From Chlamydiales bacterium (lineage in GTDB: Bacteria; Chlamydiota; Chlamydiia; Chlamydiales; JAAKFR01), in assembly GCA_022601445.1 (NCBI GenBank), contig JAJACP010000006.1:1-64000 (forward strand): a stretch of DNA of 64,000 bases. The letters are read 5' to 3'. Below are positions 7,855 through 17,297 of this stretch, piece by piece. Numbering within the stretch: the stretch's first letter is position 1; every line of letters begins with the position of its first letter. A program made the position numbers and the translations under genes. The notes below the pieces were generated by a model. The model saw only the letters and a list, made by a program, of their open reading frames with translations, did not search any database and was not told the DNA's origin.

Positions 7855-9801
7855 CTACTTGGAAAGGAAGATCATATCTTTGACAATATTCACTGATTCA
7901 TCCATTTGCAAGTCATTTGATCCACTTTCTACTGTTTCTTTAGCCTCAGCGTCCCCTTTGATTTTCTGAAGGAAAAGTTGATAGTTACGGTTTTGATCGA
8001 GTCGCTTCTCACTATTGACTTTGAGCTGAGGGAGCAGTGCTGTCCATTTGCTTTCCACAGGCTGAAGAGTCGGTGTATAGTATTTCTTAAACCATCTACG
8101 CGCAAAGGGATCGACATCGGAAAGCGTGTCATCAAAGGCAGGGGAAACGTGATCGGGGGCAAGAGGATAGTCTAAATGAACCTCCCCTACCTTTTCAAAT
8201 TGATAGAGAGAAGGAACGACAATATCAGACTTTACTCCATCGATTTGCGTCGATTTACCCGAAACGGTGTAGTATTTTCCAACCGTCACTTTGAAAAAGG
8301 AGTCGGTTTTATCATTGGTCACAGTCTGATGCTGAATGGTTCCTTTTCCGTAGGTCTGATCATCTCCCACAACAACGGCAACACCATAATCTTTTAGAGT
8401 TTGCGCTACGATTTCCGTAGCTGAAGCAGAGCCCCGAGAGATTAGAACAACAAGGGGCCCATCATAATAACGCTCTCCATCGACAGTGCGGTAGTACTTG
8501 ACAGTCCCATCCGAGTACTTGGAAATGACCACAACGCCGCTCGAGATGAAAAGACCACTTACTTTTACTGCTTGGGTCAAAAAACCGCCACCATTGTCTC
8601 TCATATCGAGCACAAGACCGTGTAGAGGACCTTGAGCACGCAGCTCATCGATCGCGTTTTGCAGATCTTTTTCGCTACTTAATCCATCAGCTCCCTCATA
8701 AAATGAATGCAAGGTGATCTTACCAATGACACCATCTCCATAAGGTTCAGCCTCTACATCGACGCGTTTGTCATCGAGCGTGATTTTTTTGCGTGTGAGC
8801 TCAACAGTTAAGTGCTCAGGATCTTTTTCTGTCTGACGCACGACGCCCAGTCGGGTCTTGGTTCCCTCTTTGCCACGCATTTTGTCTAAAACTGTCTGAA
8901 ATGAAGCCCCTTGAATGGACTCTCCATCGACCTCGACAATGGTATCTCCCGGCTGAATGGTGCCCCCTAGCGCTGCTGGCCCCCCATCGATCACCTGCTG
9001 GATGGTGATGCCGTCGATCCCCTCACGCAACACAACGCCGATTCCACACATCCCTTTTTCTAGTTGCACTTTCATCGCATAGGCTTCTTCAGGGCTATAA
9101 TAGGCAGTATGTGCATCTAAACTATTGGCCAAAGCCTTTAGGGTCCGCAGAACAACCTGGTGTTCTTGTTTCTTTTGAGAAAGAGTGTGGTTATGCTCAT
9201 TGACTCCCAAATACTCATTTTCAACGAGTCTTAATTGTTTTTCACACAAAGAGACCAACTTGTGCTCCTTCCCTTCGTATGAGGAGTGCCCCAACTCTTC
9301 CATCTGAAAAGCGATTAACCGAAGAAACCGATCTCGGTGACGCTCTTTTAACCCCTGAAGTGTGGAGGGGTACGCCTTATCTGTGTCCCCTACACTATCC
9401 ACTTTATCGGCTGCTTCGATCAGCAGAACCGGATTGCGCTCCCACTCAGCTCGCCAGCCTCTAGCCCGCTGAATACTGCCCTGCACTTTTTTGTTGAGTG
9501 TGAAGTAGGTTGTAAACTTGTTCTGTTGATATTCAGTCTCCATAGCGTGTAGAAGTTGGCGACTCGGATGTAGGTAGGGTGCTGCCTCCTCTTGAAGTAG
9601 ATAGGCATGACTGGGATCAAATTGATTTAAATAAATCTTTAGCGAGCGCTCAAAGACTTGAGAAGAGACCTCTTTCTGATCAACATGCAATTCAAAAAAT
9701 TGACTCATAATAGCGGGGACATGATGAGAGGTAAGGAGGTCCTCTTGGGAAAAGAGAGAAGAAAAGCAGAGTAAAAAGAGAAAAATAAAGCGTTGTCTCA
9801 T
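7855..9801 (-). CDS. tsp: C-terminal processing (tail-specific) protease, S41 family, copy 1
   Basis: A 648-residue exported protease. It has a signal peptide (about 1-19), an N-terminal helical region, a PDZ domain (about 245-335, GIGVVLRE and GGPAALGG), then the S41 catalytic core. The catalytic serine lies in GSASATE (457-463) and the catalytic lysine is K486 in YGKGT. Length and architecture match Prc/Tsp, which degrades periplasmic proteins from their C-termini. Chlamydia Tsp (CT441) is the closest relative known to me. A 641-residue paralog is at 42845. Located 3 bp upstream of the MFS gene. Confidence 0.9.
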   Translation of the reverse strand: MRQRFIFLFLLCFSSLFSQEDLLTSHHVPAIMSQFFELHVDQKEVSSQVFERSLKIYLNQFDPSHAYLLQEEAAPYLHPSRQLLHAMETEYQQNKFTTYFTLNKKVQGSIQRARGWRAEWERNPVLLIEAADKVDSVGDTDKAYPSTLQGLKERHRDRFLRLIAFQMEELGHSSYEGKEHKLVSLCEKQLRLVENEYLGVNEHNHTLSQKKQEHQVVLRTLKALANSLDAHTAYYSPEEAYAMKVQLEKGMCGIGVVLREGIDGITIQQVIDGGPAALGGTIQPGDTIVEVDGESIQGASFQTVLDKMRGKEGTKTRLGVVRQTEKDPEHLTVELTRKKITLDDKRVDVEAEPYGDGVIGKITLHSFYEGADGLSSEKDLQNAIDELRAQGPLHGLVLDMRDNGGGFLTQAVKVSGLFISSGVVVISKYSDGTVKYYRTVDGERYYDGPLVVLISRGSASATEIVAQTLKDYGVAVVVGDDQTYGKGTIQHQTVTNDKTDSFFKVTVGKYYTVSGKSTQIDGVKSDIVVPSLYQFEKVGEVHLDYPLAPDHVSPAFDDTLSDVDPFARRWFKKYYTPTLQPVESKWTALLPQLKVNSEKRLDQNRNYQLFLQKIKGDAEAKETVESGSNDLQMDESVNIVKDMIFLSK

Positions 9802-9874
9802 TGCAATTTCCGGTTATTTCATTTATTCTGAATGGCGTTCCTCTTAATTATCGGAAGAATAAGAATTTTCTTTA

Positions 9875-10588
9875 GTGAATCACTTAAGTTTTAATCAGAC
9901 TCCGTCCTTTTCTTTAGAGAACTTTGAAGGTTCTTTAGAATTGCTACTCTATCTCATTCAAAAAGAAGAGGTCGATGTATGTGCTGTCACGATTCAAGAG
10001 TTAACACAACAGCTGATCGAGTCTCTGCAACAATCTGGTGTCGAAACCAACGCGGAACTGATGGGACTCGCGGCAACACTTCTTTTAATGAAAAGCCAAA
10101 AGCTGCTTCCGAACGAGGCTCTCGAAATCGGCGAACCTCAAGAAGATCCACGCGTTGAAATGATTGAAAAATTAATTGAATACTGCCGTTTTCGTGATGC
10201 AGCCACCACACTGCTAGCGCGGGAGCAAGAACAAAAAGCGCACTTTCCTAGAGCCGCTCCTCTTTTTTGCAAAGAGCGGGGATCGGGTCTTGAAAAAGTT
10301 GAACTTGAAGGGCTAAAAGAAGTTCTATTCGATGTAATGAAGCGGGCAGAGAAAAAAACCCACCTGATTCAAGATGAGACATGGCATGTGGCTCCCAAAA
10401 TCACATGGTTTCAAGAAACACTTAAAATCCGAGAGCGCATTCCGTTTGATGAGGTGTTTTCAGACACAAAATGTCGGGGTGAATTGATTGTCTCGTTTCT
10501 TGCTCTACTTGAGATGATGAAGCTCCAAAAGCTAATGATTGTCAGAGAAAACAATTTTTTGTATATTACTGATACTAATGAACATTAA
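9875..10588 (+). CDS. scpA: segregation and condensation protein A
   Basis: A 237-residue kleisin subunit of the SMC-ScpAB chromosome condensation complex. The N-terminal FEGSLELLLYLIQKEEVDV is the hallmark of the family (consensus FEGPLDLLLHLI). The middle is charged, and a C-terminal winged-helix domain (about 160-237) contains VSFLALLEMMKLQK. The gene overlaps scpB by 11 bp, so the two are cotranslated, as usual. The protein bridges SMC heads in the nucleoid. Confidence 0.93.
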   Translation: MNHLSFNQTPSFSLENFEGSLELLLYLIQKEEVDVCAVTIQELTQQLIESLQQSGVETNAELMGLAATLLLMKSQKLLPNEALEIGEPQEDPRVEMIEKLIEYCRFRDAATTLLAREQEQKAHFPRAAPLFCKERGSGLEKVELEGLKEVLFDVMKRAEKKTHLIQDETWHVAPKITWFQETLKIRERIPFDEVFSDTKCRGELIVSFLALLEMMKLQKLMIVRENNFLYITDTNEH

Positions 10589-11159
10589 CTTAATCGAAGA
10601 GACTTTAGAGGTTGCCACACAGCGCACTCACTCAACCAAAGAGCGTGAAATTAAACGCATTGTGGAAGCGCTTCTTTTTGCCAGCAGCGAACCGGTCGCC
10701 TTGCCCAAACTCAAAGAGATTATCCAAACTCAGTATCCGATTCGCAGTGCAGAGCTACGTCACGTGATCGACACTCTTTCTCAAGAGTATAAGAATGAAG
10801 GACACACGTTTGAAATCGCGGAAATAGCCGGCGGCTACCTTCTCCGCACAGTAGAAGAAATGTATCCGTTCATCGAGCTTCTACATCAAGATCGTCGTAG
10901 CGAAAAGCTCTCGCGGCCCGCCACAGAGGTTCTGGCCATTATTGCGTATCGTCAGCCGATTACGCGCCGTGAAATGGAAGAGATTCGTGGGGTAGACTGC
11001 TCAGGAACAGTGGTCTCTTTGATCGAACGTGGATTGATTGAAGCTGTAGGGCGTAAAGAGGCTCCTGGTCGGCCCATTCAATACGTTATCACGAAGCGCT
11101 TTTTGCAGCATTTCGGGCTAAAGGACTTAGAGGCACTACGCAGAAGCGTTGTCTCTTAA
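10578..11159 (+). CDS. scpB: segregation and condensation protein B
   Basis: A 193-residue protein from ATG 10578, which overlaps the scpA end. A TTG at 10539 would give 206 residues but lies deep inside scpA, so the ATG is preferred; neither has a clear ribosome binding site. Family signals: EREIKRIVEALLFASSEPV at the N-terminus, then two winged helices with ATEVLAIIAYRQPITRREME and IRGVDCSGTVVSLIERGLIE. It is the partner of ScpA in the condensin complex. Its 3' end overlaps the convergent gene at 11136 by 24 bp. Confidence 0.92.
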   Translation: MNINLIEETLEVATQRTHSTKEREIKRIVEALLFASSEPVALPKLKEIIQTQYPIRSAELRHVIDTLSQEYKNEGHTFEIAEIAGGYLLRTVEEMYPFIELLHQDRRSEKLSRPATEVLAIIAYRQPITRREMEEIRGVDCSGTVVSLIERGLIEAVGRKEAPGRPIQYVITKRFLQHFGLKDLEALRRSVVS

Positions 11160-11483
11160 CTCTGTCCACGCTGCTTTCTGGCAATTGCGCACAGAGGCAA
11201 TCGCAAGCGAAGCAACAGATCCCAAGAAAATCCCACACGCCACCGTTCCAAGGAAAGTCCCAGTAAGAAAGGGAAAGATCCCCAATCCCATCATCACATC
11301 AGCAGGGAGAGAGGCCACCCCAAAAAAAGTAAACGCAAGGGTAATCAAAACAAGCGTAATCATCGCAAGAGCAAAAGACGAAATCAGCTCGTCGCGTTCC
11401 TGACGCTCAGACCTTGCTAATCCCGTAGCAATCTCATTGAGGGAAGGGTTAGAAGAAGGAAATCCTAAACAGGTTAATCTCAT
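11136..11483 (-). CDS. small bilobed-hydrophobic membrane protein (Inc-like candidate)
   Basis: An unrecognised 115-residue protein. It has a 34-residue charged N-terminus, then two long hydrophobic stretches (about 35-58 and 66-98) separated by a short ASLPAD loop, and a short cytosolic-type tail. No cleavable signal is apparent. A closely spaced hydrophobic hairpin of about 60 residues is the bilobed pattern of chlamydial inclusion membrane (Inc) proteins, which are delivered by type III secretion. That role is inference; it could be an ordinary small inner-membrane protein. The gene is 33 bp upstream of nothing recognisable on its own strand and converges on scpB. Confidence 0.55.
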   Translation of the reverse strand: MRLTCLGFPSSNPSLNEIATGLARSERQERDELISSFALAMITLVLITLAFTFFGVASLPADVMMGLGIFPFLTGTFLGTVACGIFLGSVASLAIASVRNCQKAAWTELRDNASA

Positions 11484-11516
11484 GAAGAGGAGTATAGTAA
11501 TAAATGTGGGTAAATT

Positions 11517-12536
11517 TCAAGCACTTAATAATCTGACTTCTTCAACAATTACATCGGTCATTTTTTTCCAATTGTTGTGCTCCACATCTCCACTCAACTG
11601 CGCATGTAGTGAATCCGCAAGCGCGCGCCTCTCTTCTGACGATGTGTTTAGTAAATCTTTTAATACGCGGATATTATACTCAAAATTGCGCGGGCGCAAC
11701 AAAAAGGGATGCGTGTAGGGATAACCCGTCTCCTCACTGACAACAGGAATGAAGCCACGCGCTGCTGCTTCTAAAATCGAAACACACTGAGCCTCCCAAA
11801 GGCCAGGTTGAATAAAGAAATCGGCCTCCCCTGGCAGACGGTTCACTTGCTCTAGATTACGGTGATCGATTTTTTTGCCCTCCAAGCCATAGAGGTGAAG
11901 CTGCCGCCCGACTTGATCCACCAGCTCAACGGCATGCTCAACGCCCTTCATGTGCCCCTTATTTCCGATATAGAGAAAGTCGTTGGTTGTATAGTCCCAC
12001 TTGATTCGCTTAAAAAGGGTTAAATCAATTGGTTGATGGACCAGACGCACTCTTTTCGACTGAAAATAGGGATGCCAAAAGTTGGTCGGCTTGTCAAAAT
12101 AGACCCGTTTATTAAACTCGGAAGTGAGAAGAACCAGGGAGGCCGCCCGGTCATAGTAGGCCATCTCCACTTCCTTAGGGCAGCAATTAAACCCCTCTTG
12201 GGCGTGATCTTCATCGCCTACCCACGGGTTAAAGGCAATCAGCCGCTTGGTTAGCCCGCTAGCAGCCATGAAAGTAGGCCCCACGTGCCCCACAACAACA
12301 TCTTGAGGACCAATTCGTGCGATTCGCTCTGGCTTTTCTCCAGAAAAGCGCAAAAAACGGACCCGGGAAAAGTGCTTTCGAAGCGCCTTGTAGACCCAGA
12401 AGCTAATTTCTGTGTTGGCCTTAAGTCCATTATAGAAGCGATCATATCCATTTTTATGGGTATAGATAAAGTAAACGCGCCTTTTAGCCGGCAGACTCTC
12501 ATGCAGCAGTTGTGCCAGCCTAAATAAAGTTCTCAT
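11517..12536 (-). CDS. glycosyltransferase, GT4-like (GT-B fold)
   Basis: A 339-residue protein from ATG 12536, chosen because it overlaps the upstream gene stop as ATGA; an in-frame start at 12575 would run further into that gene. The C-terminal half has DFLYIGNKGHMKGVEHAVEL, resembling the nucleotide-sugar binding start of GT-B enzymes, and an EX7E-like motif EAQCVSILE followed by GFIPVVSEETG. It likely adds a sugar to a surface glycan or LPS core at the inner membrane. Cotranslated with the GT2 gene at 12533. Confidence 0.78.
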   Translation of the reverse strand: MRTLFRLAQLLHESLPAKRRVYFIYTHKNGYDRFYNGLKANTEISFWVYKALRKHFSRVRFLRFSGEKPERIARIGPQDVVVGHVGPTFMAASGLTKRLIAFNPWVGDEDHAQEGFNCCPKEVEMAYYDRAASLVLLTSEFNKRVYFDKPTNFWHPYFQSKRVRLVHQPIDLTLFKRIKWDYTTNDFLYIGNKGHMKGVEHAVELVDQVGRQLHLYGLEGKKIDHRNLEQVNRLPGEADFFIQPGLWEAQCVSILEAAARGFIPVVSEETGYPYTHPFLLRPRNFEYNIRVLKDLLNTSSEERRALADSLHAQLSGDVEHNNWKKMTDVIVEEVRLLSA

Positions 12537-13273
12537 GACTCCAGCTCTTGAAATTTTCGCCGTCTTTTTTTCCACGTTCGATACGAACGGAAGCGTTCAT
12601 AGAGCGTGGCCACATACCGATTGCGCACTCTGTAGGCCTCATCAGCAACCCGAACAGGCTCGCTTGTTGAAAGCGATTTTTCATGAGCCCGGAAGTGAGC
12701 TAAAACTGTGGGTAGAGCAAAGCCCGCTCGGTGAGTGGCCAGCCTTAGCCAAAGATCATAGTCCATGCAGTAACGAAGCTCTTTGTGGAAGCCCCCCACT
12801 TGTTCAAATAGAGATCTTTTAACATAGGCAGCTGGATGCGTGATAAAATTATACCTACGTAATCTTTTGGAACTGTAAGGCTCATAAGGAGTGGCTCGAA
12901 TCCTCTCTCCTTTGTGATTGATAATTGCAGCCCGGCCGTAGAGCCACTCAACATCAGGATGAAGCTGGAGCGTAGCGGCAACCATCGAAAGCGTACGGGT
13001 ATGTGCAAGAAGGTCATCAGCATGCAAATGGAGCAAAAACTCCCCCTTGGCAAAGGCAGCTCCACGGTTCATTGCATCGGAAATCCCCTCATCGTTCCCT
13101 TCATAAATTTTCAAGTGAGGAAAACGACGCGCGATCTCCAAGGTCTGGTCTGTGCTCCCCCCGTCCCACAAAATGTGCTCAAAATCTGTATACTCCTGCT
13201 CAGCAACAGATGTGAGCGTTTTCTCCAGATAAGTTGATGCATTATAGGTAATGGTGACGATGCTGAATTTCAT
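12533..13273 (-). CDS. glycosyltransferase family 2
   Basis: A 246-residue GT-A enzyme starting at ATG 13273, where the canonical FSIVTITYN first strand begins. A longer frame to 13438 is open but would overlap the divergent gene at 13341. Other motifs are DGGSTDQT (nucleotide binding), HADDLLA (metal-binding DxD region) and an acceptor-side segment with MDYDLWLRLA. This is typical of surface polysaccharide or LPS sugar transferases. First gene of a two-gene operon with the GT4-like enzyme (4-bp overlap). Confidence 0.85.
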   Translation of the reverse strand: MKFSIVTITYNASTYLEKTLTSVAEQEYTDFEHILWDGGSTDQTLEIARRFPHLKIYEGNDEGISDAMNRGAAFAKGEFLLHLHADDLLAHTRTLSMVAATLQLHPDVEWLYGRAAIINHKGERIRATPYEPYSSKRLRRYNFITHPAAYVKRSLFEQVGGFHKELRYCMDYDLWLRLATHRAGFALPTVLAHFRAHEKSLSTSEPVRVADEAYRVRNRYVATLYERFRSYRTWKKRRRKFQELES

Positions 13274-13340
13274 GGTCGAAAATGTAGCACTGGGAATGAT
13301 TTCTTGCGAAAAAAAAGAAGAGACATAAAGATGTTCTTTA

Positions 13341-13757
13341 ATGTCACGCACTCTATTTTTCAGTTTTTTACTCATAGCAGCAGCCGGATATGGGGAGGTG
13401 ATCACTCTCTCCTGCGCTAGTTTAAAAGAGGGCGACACCTTTGAAAAGCAACTGATTCAAGCCCGATTAAGTGGCGCCACAGTTTCCCTTGATCTGGCTG
13501 ACGCTGAACTTGTGGAGCGATATCGAGAGCGCCTCTGGGAAGTGCTTCCCACCCGTGTTGATCATGTGTTGGGCAGCGAGGCTCAGGCCTATGCTTTGAC
13601 CGGGCTTCCCCCTAGAGAGGCCGCCGCTTTTCTAAAAAATTTCTGTACAGTGGCGGTTGTGCATTTAGAAAAGGAGGGGTGCTGGGTCTGCTCAAAAGAG
13701 GGACTTTACCACTCCAATGAGGCTCCAAAGTCGATTGCGGCCATTACGAAAGACTAA
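13341..13757 (+). CDS. exported fragment resembling the middle of a PfkB-family kinase
   Basis: A 138-residue protein with an apparent signal peptide (about 1-18, FFSFLLIAAAGYG). Residues about 46-125 resemble the central part of PfkB carbohydrate/adenosine kinases: VSLDLADAELVERYRERLW, VDHVLGSEAQAYALTGL and VAVVHLEKEGCWV. The C-terminal GAGD catalytic motif and the N-terminal substrate lobe are absent, so kinase activity is not expected. In C. trachomatis a small hypothetical gene also sits between tsp and rpsL. Function unknown. Either a relic fused to a signal sequence or a repurposed domain. Confidence 0.6.
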   Translation: MSRTLFFSFLLIAAAGYGEVITLSCASLKEGDTFEKQLIQARLSGATVSLDLADAELVERYRERLWEVLPTRVDHVLGSEAQAYALTGLPPREAAAFLKNFCTVAVVHLEKEGCWVCSKEGLYHSNEAPKSIAAITKD

Positions 13758-13783
13758 GCGATGCATTTTTTAACATTTCCCGA

Positions 13784-13812
13784 TTGCATTGAAACACTAC
13801 CATCTCTATAGT
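13784..13812 (+). promoter_or_regulatory. candidate sigma-66 promoter of the str operon
   Basis: A -35 element TTGCAT (13784-13789), 17-bp spacer and -10 element TATAGT (13807-13812), 48 bp upstream of the rpsL start. Confidence 0.65.
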
Positions 13813-13859
13813 ATACCCTATTCCAGTTGTGAATTTTTTATTTTTGAGGCGGAACGAAC

Positions 13860-14231
13860 ATGCCAACGATTAACCAGCTGATTCGGAAGGGTCGCAGTAA
13901 CAAGATCCGACGAAAAAAATCACCCGCGCTGCAGCGCTGCCCCCATAGACGGGGAGTTTGTCTTCAGGTGAAAACAAAAACACCTAAGAAGCCAAACTCT
14001 GCTCTGCGTAAAGTCGCTTGGGTGAGACTCTCTAATGGGCAAGAAATCATTGCCTATATCGGCGGAGAGGGACATAACCTCCAAGAACACAGCATTGTAC
14101 TTGTACGAGGCGGTCGTGTAAAAGACCTGCCTGGTGTGCGGTACCATATTGTGCGCGGAGCGTTAGATTGTGCGGCCGTAAAAGACCGTAAACAAGGAAG
14201 ATCGCTATACGGGGCCAAACGGCCTAAGTAG
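13860..14231 (+). CDS. rpsL: 30S ribosomal protein S12
   Basis: A 123-residue S12 of full length. The conserved block [17 protein letters not shown] is intact, including the lysine whose change gives streptomycin resistance in other bacteria, so the sequence predicts the sensitive form. [16 protein letters not shown] is also present. S12 sits in the decoding centre of the small subunit. It heads rpsL-rpsG-fusA-rpsJ, but a strong hairpin follows at 14237, so expression may be attenuated before rpsG. Confidence 0.98.
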   Translation: MPTINQLIRKGRSNKIRRKKSPALQRCPHRRGVCLQVKTKTPKKPNSALRKVAWVRLSNGQEIIAYIGGEGHNLQEHSIVLVRGGRVKDLPGVRYHIVRGALDCAAVKDRKQGRSLYGAKRPK

Positions 14232-14236
14232 TAACG

Positions 14237-14282
14237 CTAGGATAACTCTAATAGTTATCCTAGTTCGCCCTCTCTTTTTTTC
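14237..14282 (+). terminator. hairpin with trailing T tract between rpsL and rpsG
   Basis: A perfect 11-bp stem CTAGGATAACT/AGTTATCCTAG (14237-14247 and 14253-14263) with a 5-nt loop. A pyrimidine-rich stretch ending in a T run (14273-14282) follows, not immediately adjacent. It could be a partial terminator or an RNA processing site within the str operon. Confidence 0.5.
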
Positions 14283-14392
14283 CTAGAAAAGCAGAGAGTG
14301 CGCACGGCTCCCTTGACTCAAGGGGCAGGTGAAAAATGCTGTTTTCCAAGCTATAAGCTATTTGTATTTTAACTGAATAGAAAAGGTTATCT

Positions 14393-14866
14393 ATGTCTAG
14401 AAGACACCGTGCTGAGAAGCGCAAGCCAGAGCCCGATCCTCTTTATGGAAGCATGATTCTGGAAAAATTTATCAACAAAGTCATGATCGGCGGAAAGAAA
14501 GCTAAAGCGCGCCAAATTGTCTACTCAGCAATCCGCATTTTTGCTGACAAGGTCAAGATTGAAGATCCTCTCGACGCATTCGAGCAGGCGCTTGAAAATG
14601 CTAAGCCCACTTTAGAGGTAAAATCGCGCCGTATTGGTGGTGCCACTTATCAAGTCCCGATTGAAATTGCCCCCGATCGACGCACAGCCATGGCCATGCG
14701 CTGGATCATCAACAACTCCCGCTCGAAAGTAGGGAGATCTATGCAAGAAGGACTTGCTCAAGAACTCGCCGACTGTCTCCACAATCAAGGAGCGACGATC
14801 AAGAAGAAAGATGATACACACCGCATGGCTGAAGCGAACAAAGCTTTTGCGCACTACAAATGGTAA
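14393..14866 (+). CDS. rpsG: 30S ribosomal protein S7
   Basis: A 157-residue S7 of normal length. It begins MSRRHRAEKR and contains DPLYGSMILEKFINKVM, GGATYQVPIEI, and RRTAMAMRWIINNSRSK, all typical. S7 nucleates assembly of the 30S head on 16S rRNA. fusA follows after 15 bp with GGGGGA as its binding site. Confidence 0.98.
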   Translation: MSRRHRAEKRKPEPDPLYGSMILEKFINKVMIGGKKAKARQIVYSAIRIFADKVKIEDPLDAFEQALENAKPTLEVKSRRIGGATYQVPIEIAPDRRTAMAMRWIINNSRSKVGRSMQEGLAQELADCLHNQGATIKKKDDTHRMAEANKAFAHYKW

Positions 14867-14881
14867 GGGGGAAACAGAGCT

Positions 14882-16969
14882 ATGCCTAGAAAAAATGAAG
14901 ATCGTCTCGACCAGGTCAGAAATGTCGGGATCATGGCGCACATCGACGCCGGAAAAACAACGACTACTGAGCGCATCCTTTATTACGCCGGCCGCTCTCA
15001 CAAAATTGGAGAGGTGCACGAAGGCGCTGCTACAATGGACTGGATGGAGCAAGAGCAGGAGCGCGGGATTACCATTACCTCCGCTGCCACAACCGTTTAT
15101 TGGGGCGATTCTAAAATCAACATCATCGATACTCCTGGCCACGTGGACTTTACCATTGAAGTGGAACGCTCTCTGCGCGTTCTTGATGGCGCCGTAGCCG
15201 TTTTCGATGCCGTTTCAGGAGTAGAGCCTCAGTCTGAAACTGTTTGGCGACAAGCCGATAAGTATGAAGTTCCCCGGGTTGCTTTTGTTAATAAAATGGA
15301 CCGAATGGGTGCAGACTTTTTTGAAGCAGTCGATTCGATGAAGGAAAAACTTGGCGCACATGCCATTCCGGTTCAGTGCCCTATCGGTGCTGAGGGTGAG
15401 TTTGCAGGAATGGTCGACCTCATTAAAATGAAGGCGTTGATCTTCCAAGATGAAACACTAGGTGCAAAATGGGACGAAACAGACATCCCTGACGACCTCA
15501 AAGATAAGTGCGCAGAAATGCGTATGGAACTCCTTGAAGAGCTGGCCACTTTGGATGAGAGCAATGAGGCCTTCATGCAAAAAGTGCTCGAAGACCCAGA
15601 CAGTCTCACCGAAGATGAAATTAACACTGCGATCCGAAAGGGTGTCGTAGAAAATCGATTTAATCCTGTTTTGTGTGGCTCTGCATTTAAAAACAAAGGT
15701 GTACAGCAACTACTCGATGCGATTGTTCGCTGGATGCCCTCCCCTCTTGATCGAGGCGCTGTAGAAGGAGTCAACCTCGAGACTGACGAGCCGATGTCGA
15801 TTCCACCCAAAGATGAGGCTCCTCTTGCTTCTCTTGCGTTTAAAATCATGACAGATCCTTATGTCGGTCGTATTACCTTTGTACGCATTTACGCCGGAAC
15901 GATGAAAAAGGGCAGTACTCTGGTGAATACGACAAAAGGGAAAAAAGAGCGTGTTTCACGCCTCCTGCAGATGCATGCAAACGATCGAACCGACTGTGAT
16001 GAGTTTTTTACAGGTGACATTGCGGCTTGTATCGGCCTGAAACAGACGACAACGGGTGATACGCTTTGCGCTGAGGGAAGTGAGTTGATTCTGGAAAAAA
16101 TGGAGTTTCCAGAGCCTGTCATCGATATGGCCATTGAGCCTAAATCAAAGGCTGATCGGGAAAAGCTGGCTAATGCACTGGGAGCTCTTTCTGAAGAAGA
16201 TCCTACATTCCGCGTGAGCTCAAATGAAGAGACAGGTCAAACCATCATCTCCGGAATGGGTGAGCTTCACCTCGACATTCTACGTGATCGGATGATTCGT
16301 GAATTTAAAGTGGAAGCGAATGTAGGAGAGCCTCAAGTCTCCTACAAAGAGACCATCACATCGCCCAGTAAGACTGAAACCAAGTTTGTTAAGCAATCAG
16401 GAGGACGTGGACAGTATGCGCACGTTTGTTTGGATATCGAACCCAATGAACCTGGTAAAGGGACTGAGATTGTCAGCAAAATTGTCGGTGGTGTGATTCC
16501 TAAGGAATACATCCCAGCAGTTATCAAAGGGATTGAAGAAGGCCTTTCTACAGGAATTCTTGCTGGCTACAATCTCGTCGATGTTAAAGTCTTTATCGTT
16601 TTTGGTTCATACCACGATGTCGACTCAAACGAAATGGCCTTTAAGATCTGCGGATCGATGGCGATCAAAGATGCGTGTAAAAAAGCGAAGCCGGTTATTT
16701 TAGAGCCGATCATGAAAGTCACAGTGACCTCTCCTGAAGCTTGTTTAGGTGATGTGATTGGTGATTTGAACCGACGCCGCGGAAAAATCCTCGGGCAGGA
16801 AACACAGAAAGCCATGGTCAAAATCGACGCTGAGGTCCCCTTAAGTGAAATGTTTGGCTACACCACCTCACTACGCTCTTCGAGCTCGGGGCGTGCAACC
16901 TCCACGATGGAACCTGCGTACTTTGCTAAGGTTCCAAAAAACATCCAAGAAAAAATAGTCACTAAATAG
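14882..16969 (+). CDS. fusA: elongation factor G
   Basis: A 695-residue translational GTPase catalysing tRNA-mRNA translocation. The G motifs are intact: [15 protein letters not shown] (G1), [11 protein letters not shown] (G2), DTPGHVDF (G3) and NKMDR (G4). Domains II to V follow, including GMGELHLDI and the C-terminal [18 protein letters not shown]. Length is normal. Cotranscribed with rpsG upstream and rpsJ 7 bp downstream. Confidence 0.98.
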   Translation: MPRKNEDRLDQVRNVGIMAHIDAGKTTTTERILYYAGRSHKIGEVHEGAATMDWMEQEQERGITITSAATTVYWGDSKINIIDTPGHVDFTIEVERSLRVLDGAVAVFDAVSGVEPQSETVWRQADKYEVPRVAFVNKMDRMGADFFEAVDSMKEKLGAHAIPVQCPIGAEGEFAGMVDLIKMKALIFQDETLGAKWDETDIPDDLKDKCAEMRMELLEELATLDESNEAFMQKVLEDPDSLTEDEINTAIRKGVVENRFNPVLCGSAFKNKGVQQLLDAIVRWMPSPLDRGAVEGVNLETDEPMSIPPKDEAPLASLAFKIMTDPYVGRITFVRIYAGTMKKGSTLVNTTKGKKERVSRLLQMHANDRTDCDEFFTGDIAACIGLKQTTTGDTLCAEGSELILEKMEFPEPVIDMAIEPKSKADREKLANALGALSEEDPTFRVSSNEETGQTIISGMGELHLDILRDRMIREFKVEANVGEPQVSYKETITSPSKTETKFVKQSGGRGQYAHVCLDIEPNEPGKGTEIVSKIVGGVIPKEYIPAVIKGIEEGLSTGILAGYNLVDVKVFIVFGSYHDVDSNEMAFKICGSMAIKDACKKAKPVILEPIMKVTVTSPEACLGDVIGDLNRRRGKILGQETQKAMVKIDAEVPLSEMFGYTTSLRSSSSGRATSTMEPAYFAKVPKNIQEKIVTK

Positions 16970-16976
16970 GACAGAT

Positions 16977-17297
16977 ATGGCTAAACAAGAAAAACAAAAA
17001 ATCCGCATTCGGATCAAAGGGTTTGATCAGCGTCAGCTCGATCGTTCAACAGCTGATATCGTTGAAACCGCGAAAAGAACAGGTGCGCGTGTTGTTGGCC
17101 CTATTCCTCTGCCAACAAAACGTGAGATCTACACTGTTTTACGCTCTCCCCACGTAGACCGTAAGTCGCGAGAACAGTTTGAAATTCGCACACACAAGCG
17201 CTTAATTGATATTCTCGATCCAACCGGGAAAACAATTGACGCACTAAAAACACTCTCGTTGCCAGCTGGTGTCGACATTAAAATCAAAGCAGCTTGA
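16977..17297 (+). CDS. rpsJ: 30S ribosomal protein S10
   Basis: A 106-residue S10 of normal length with [35 protein letters not shown] and [16 protein letters not shown]. Placement directly after fusA, in an str-type rather than S10-type operon, is the chlamydial arrangement. Its last 29 bases overlap the start of the cysJ-like gene, implying coupled translation. Confidence 0.98.
   Translation: MAKQEKQKIRIRIKGFDQRQLDRSTADIVETAKRTGARVVGPIPLPTKREIYTVLRSPHVDRKSREQFEIRTHKRLIDILDPTGKTIDALKTLSLPAGVDIKIKAA

Noticed and set aside
13274-13438. Longer N-terminus for the family 2 glycosyltransferase
   Set aside because: The canonical FSIVTITYN begins at 13273; the extension would overlap the divergent gene at 13341 and shows no domain.
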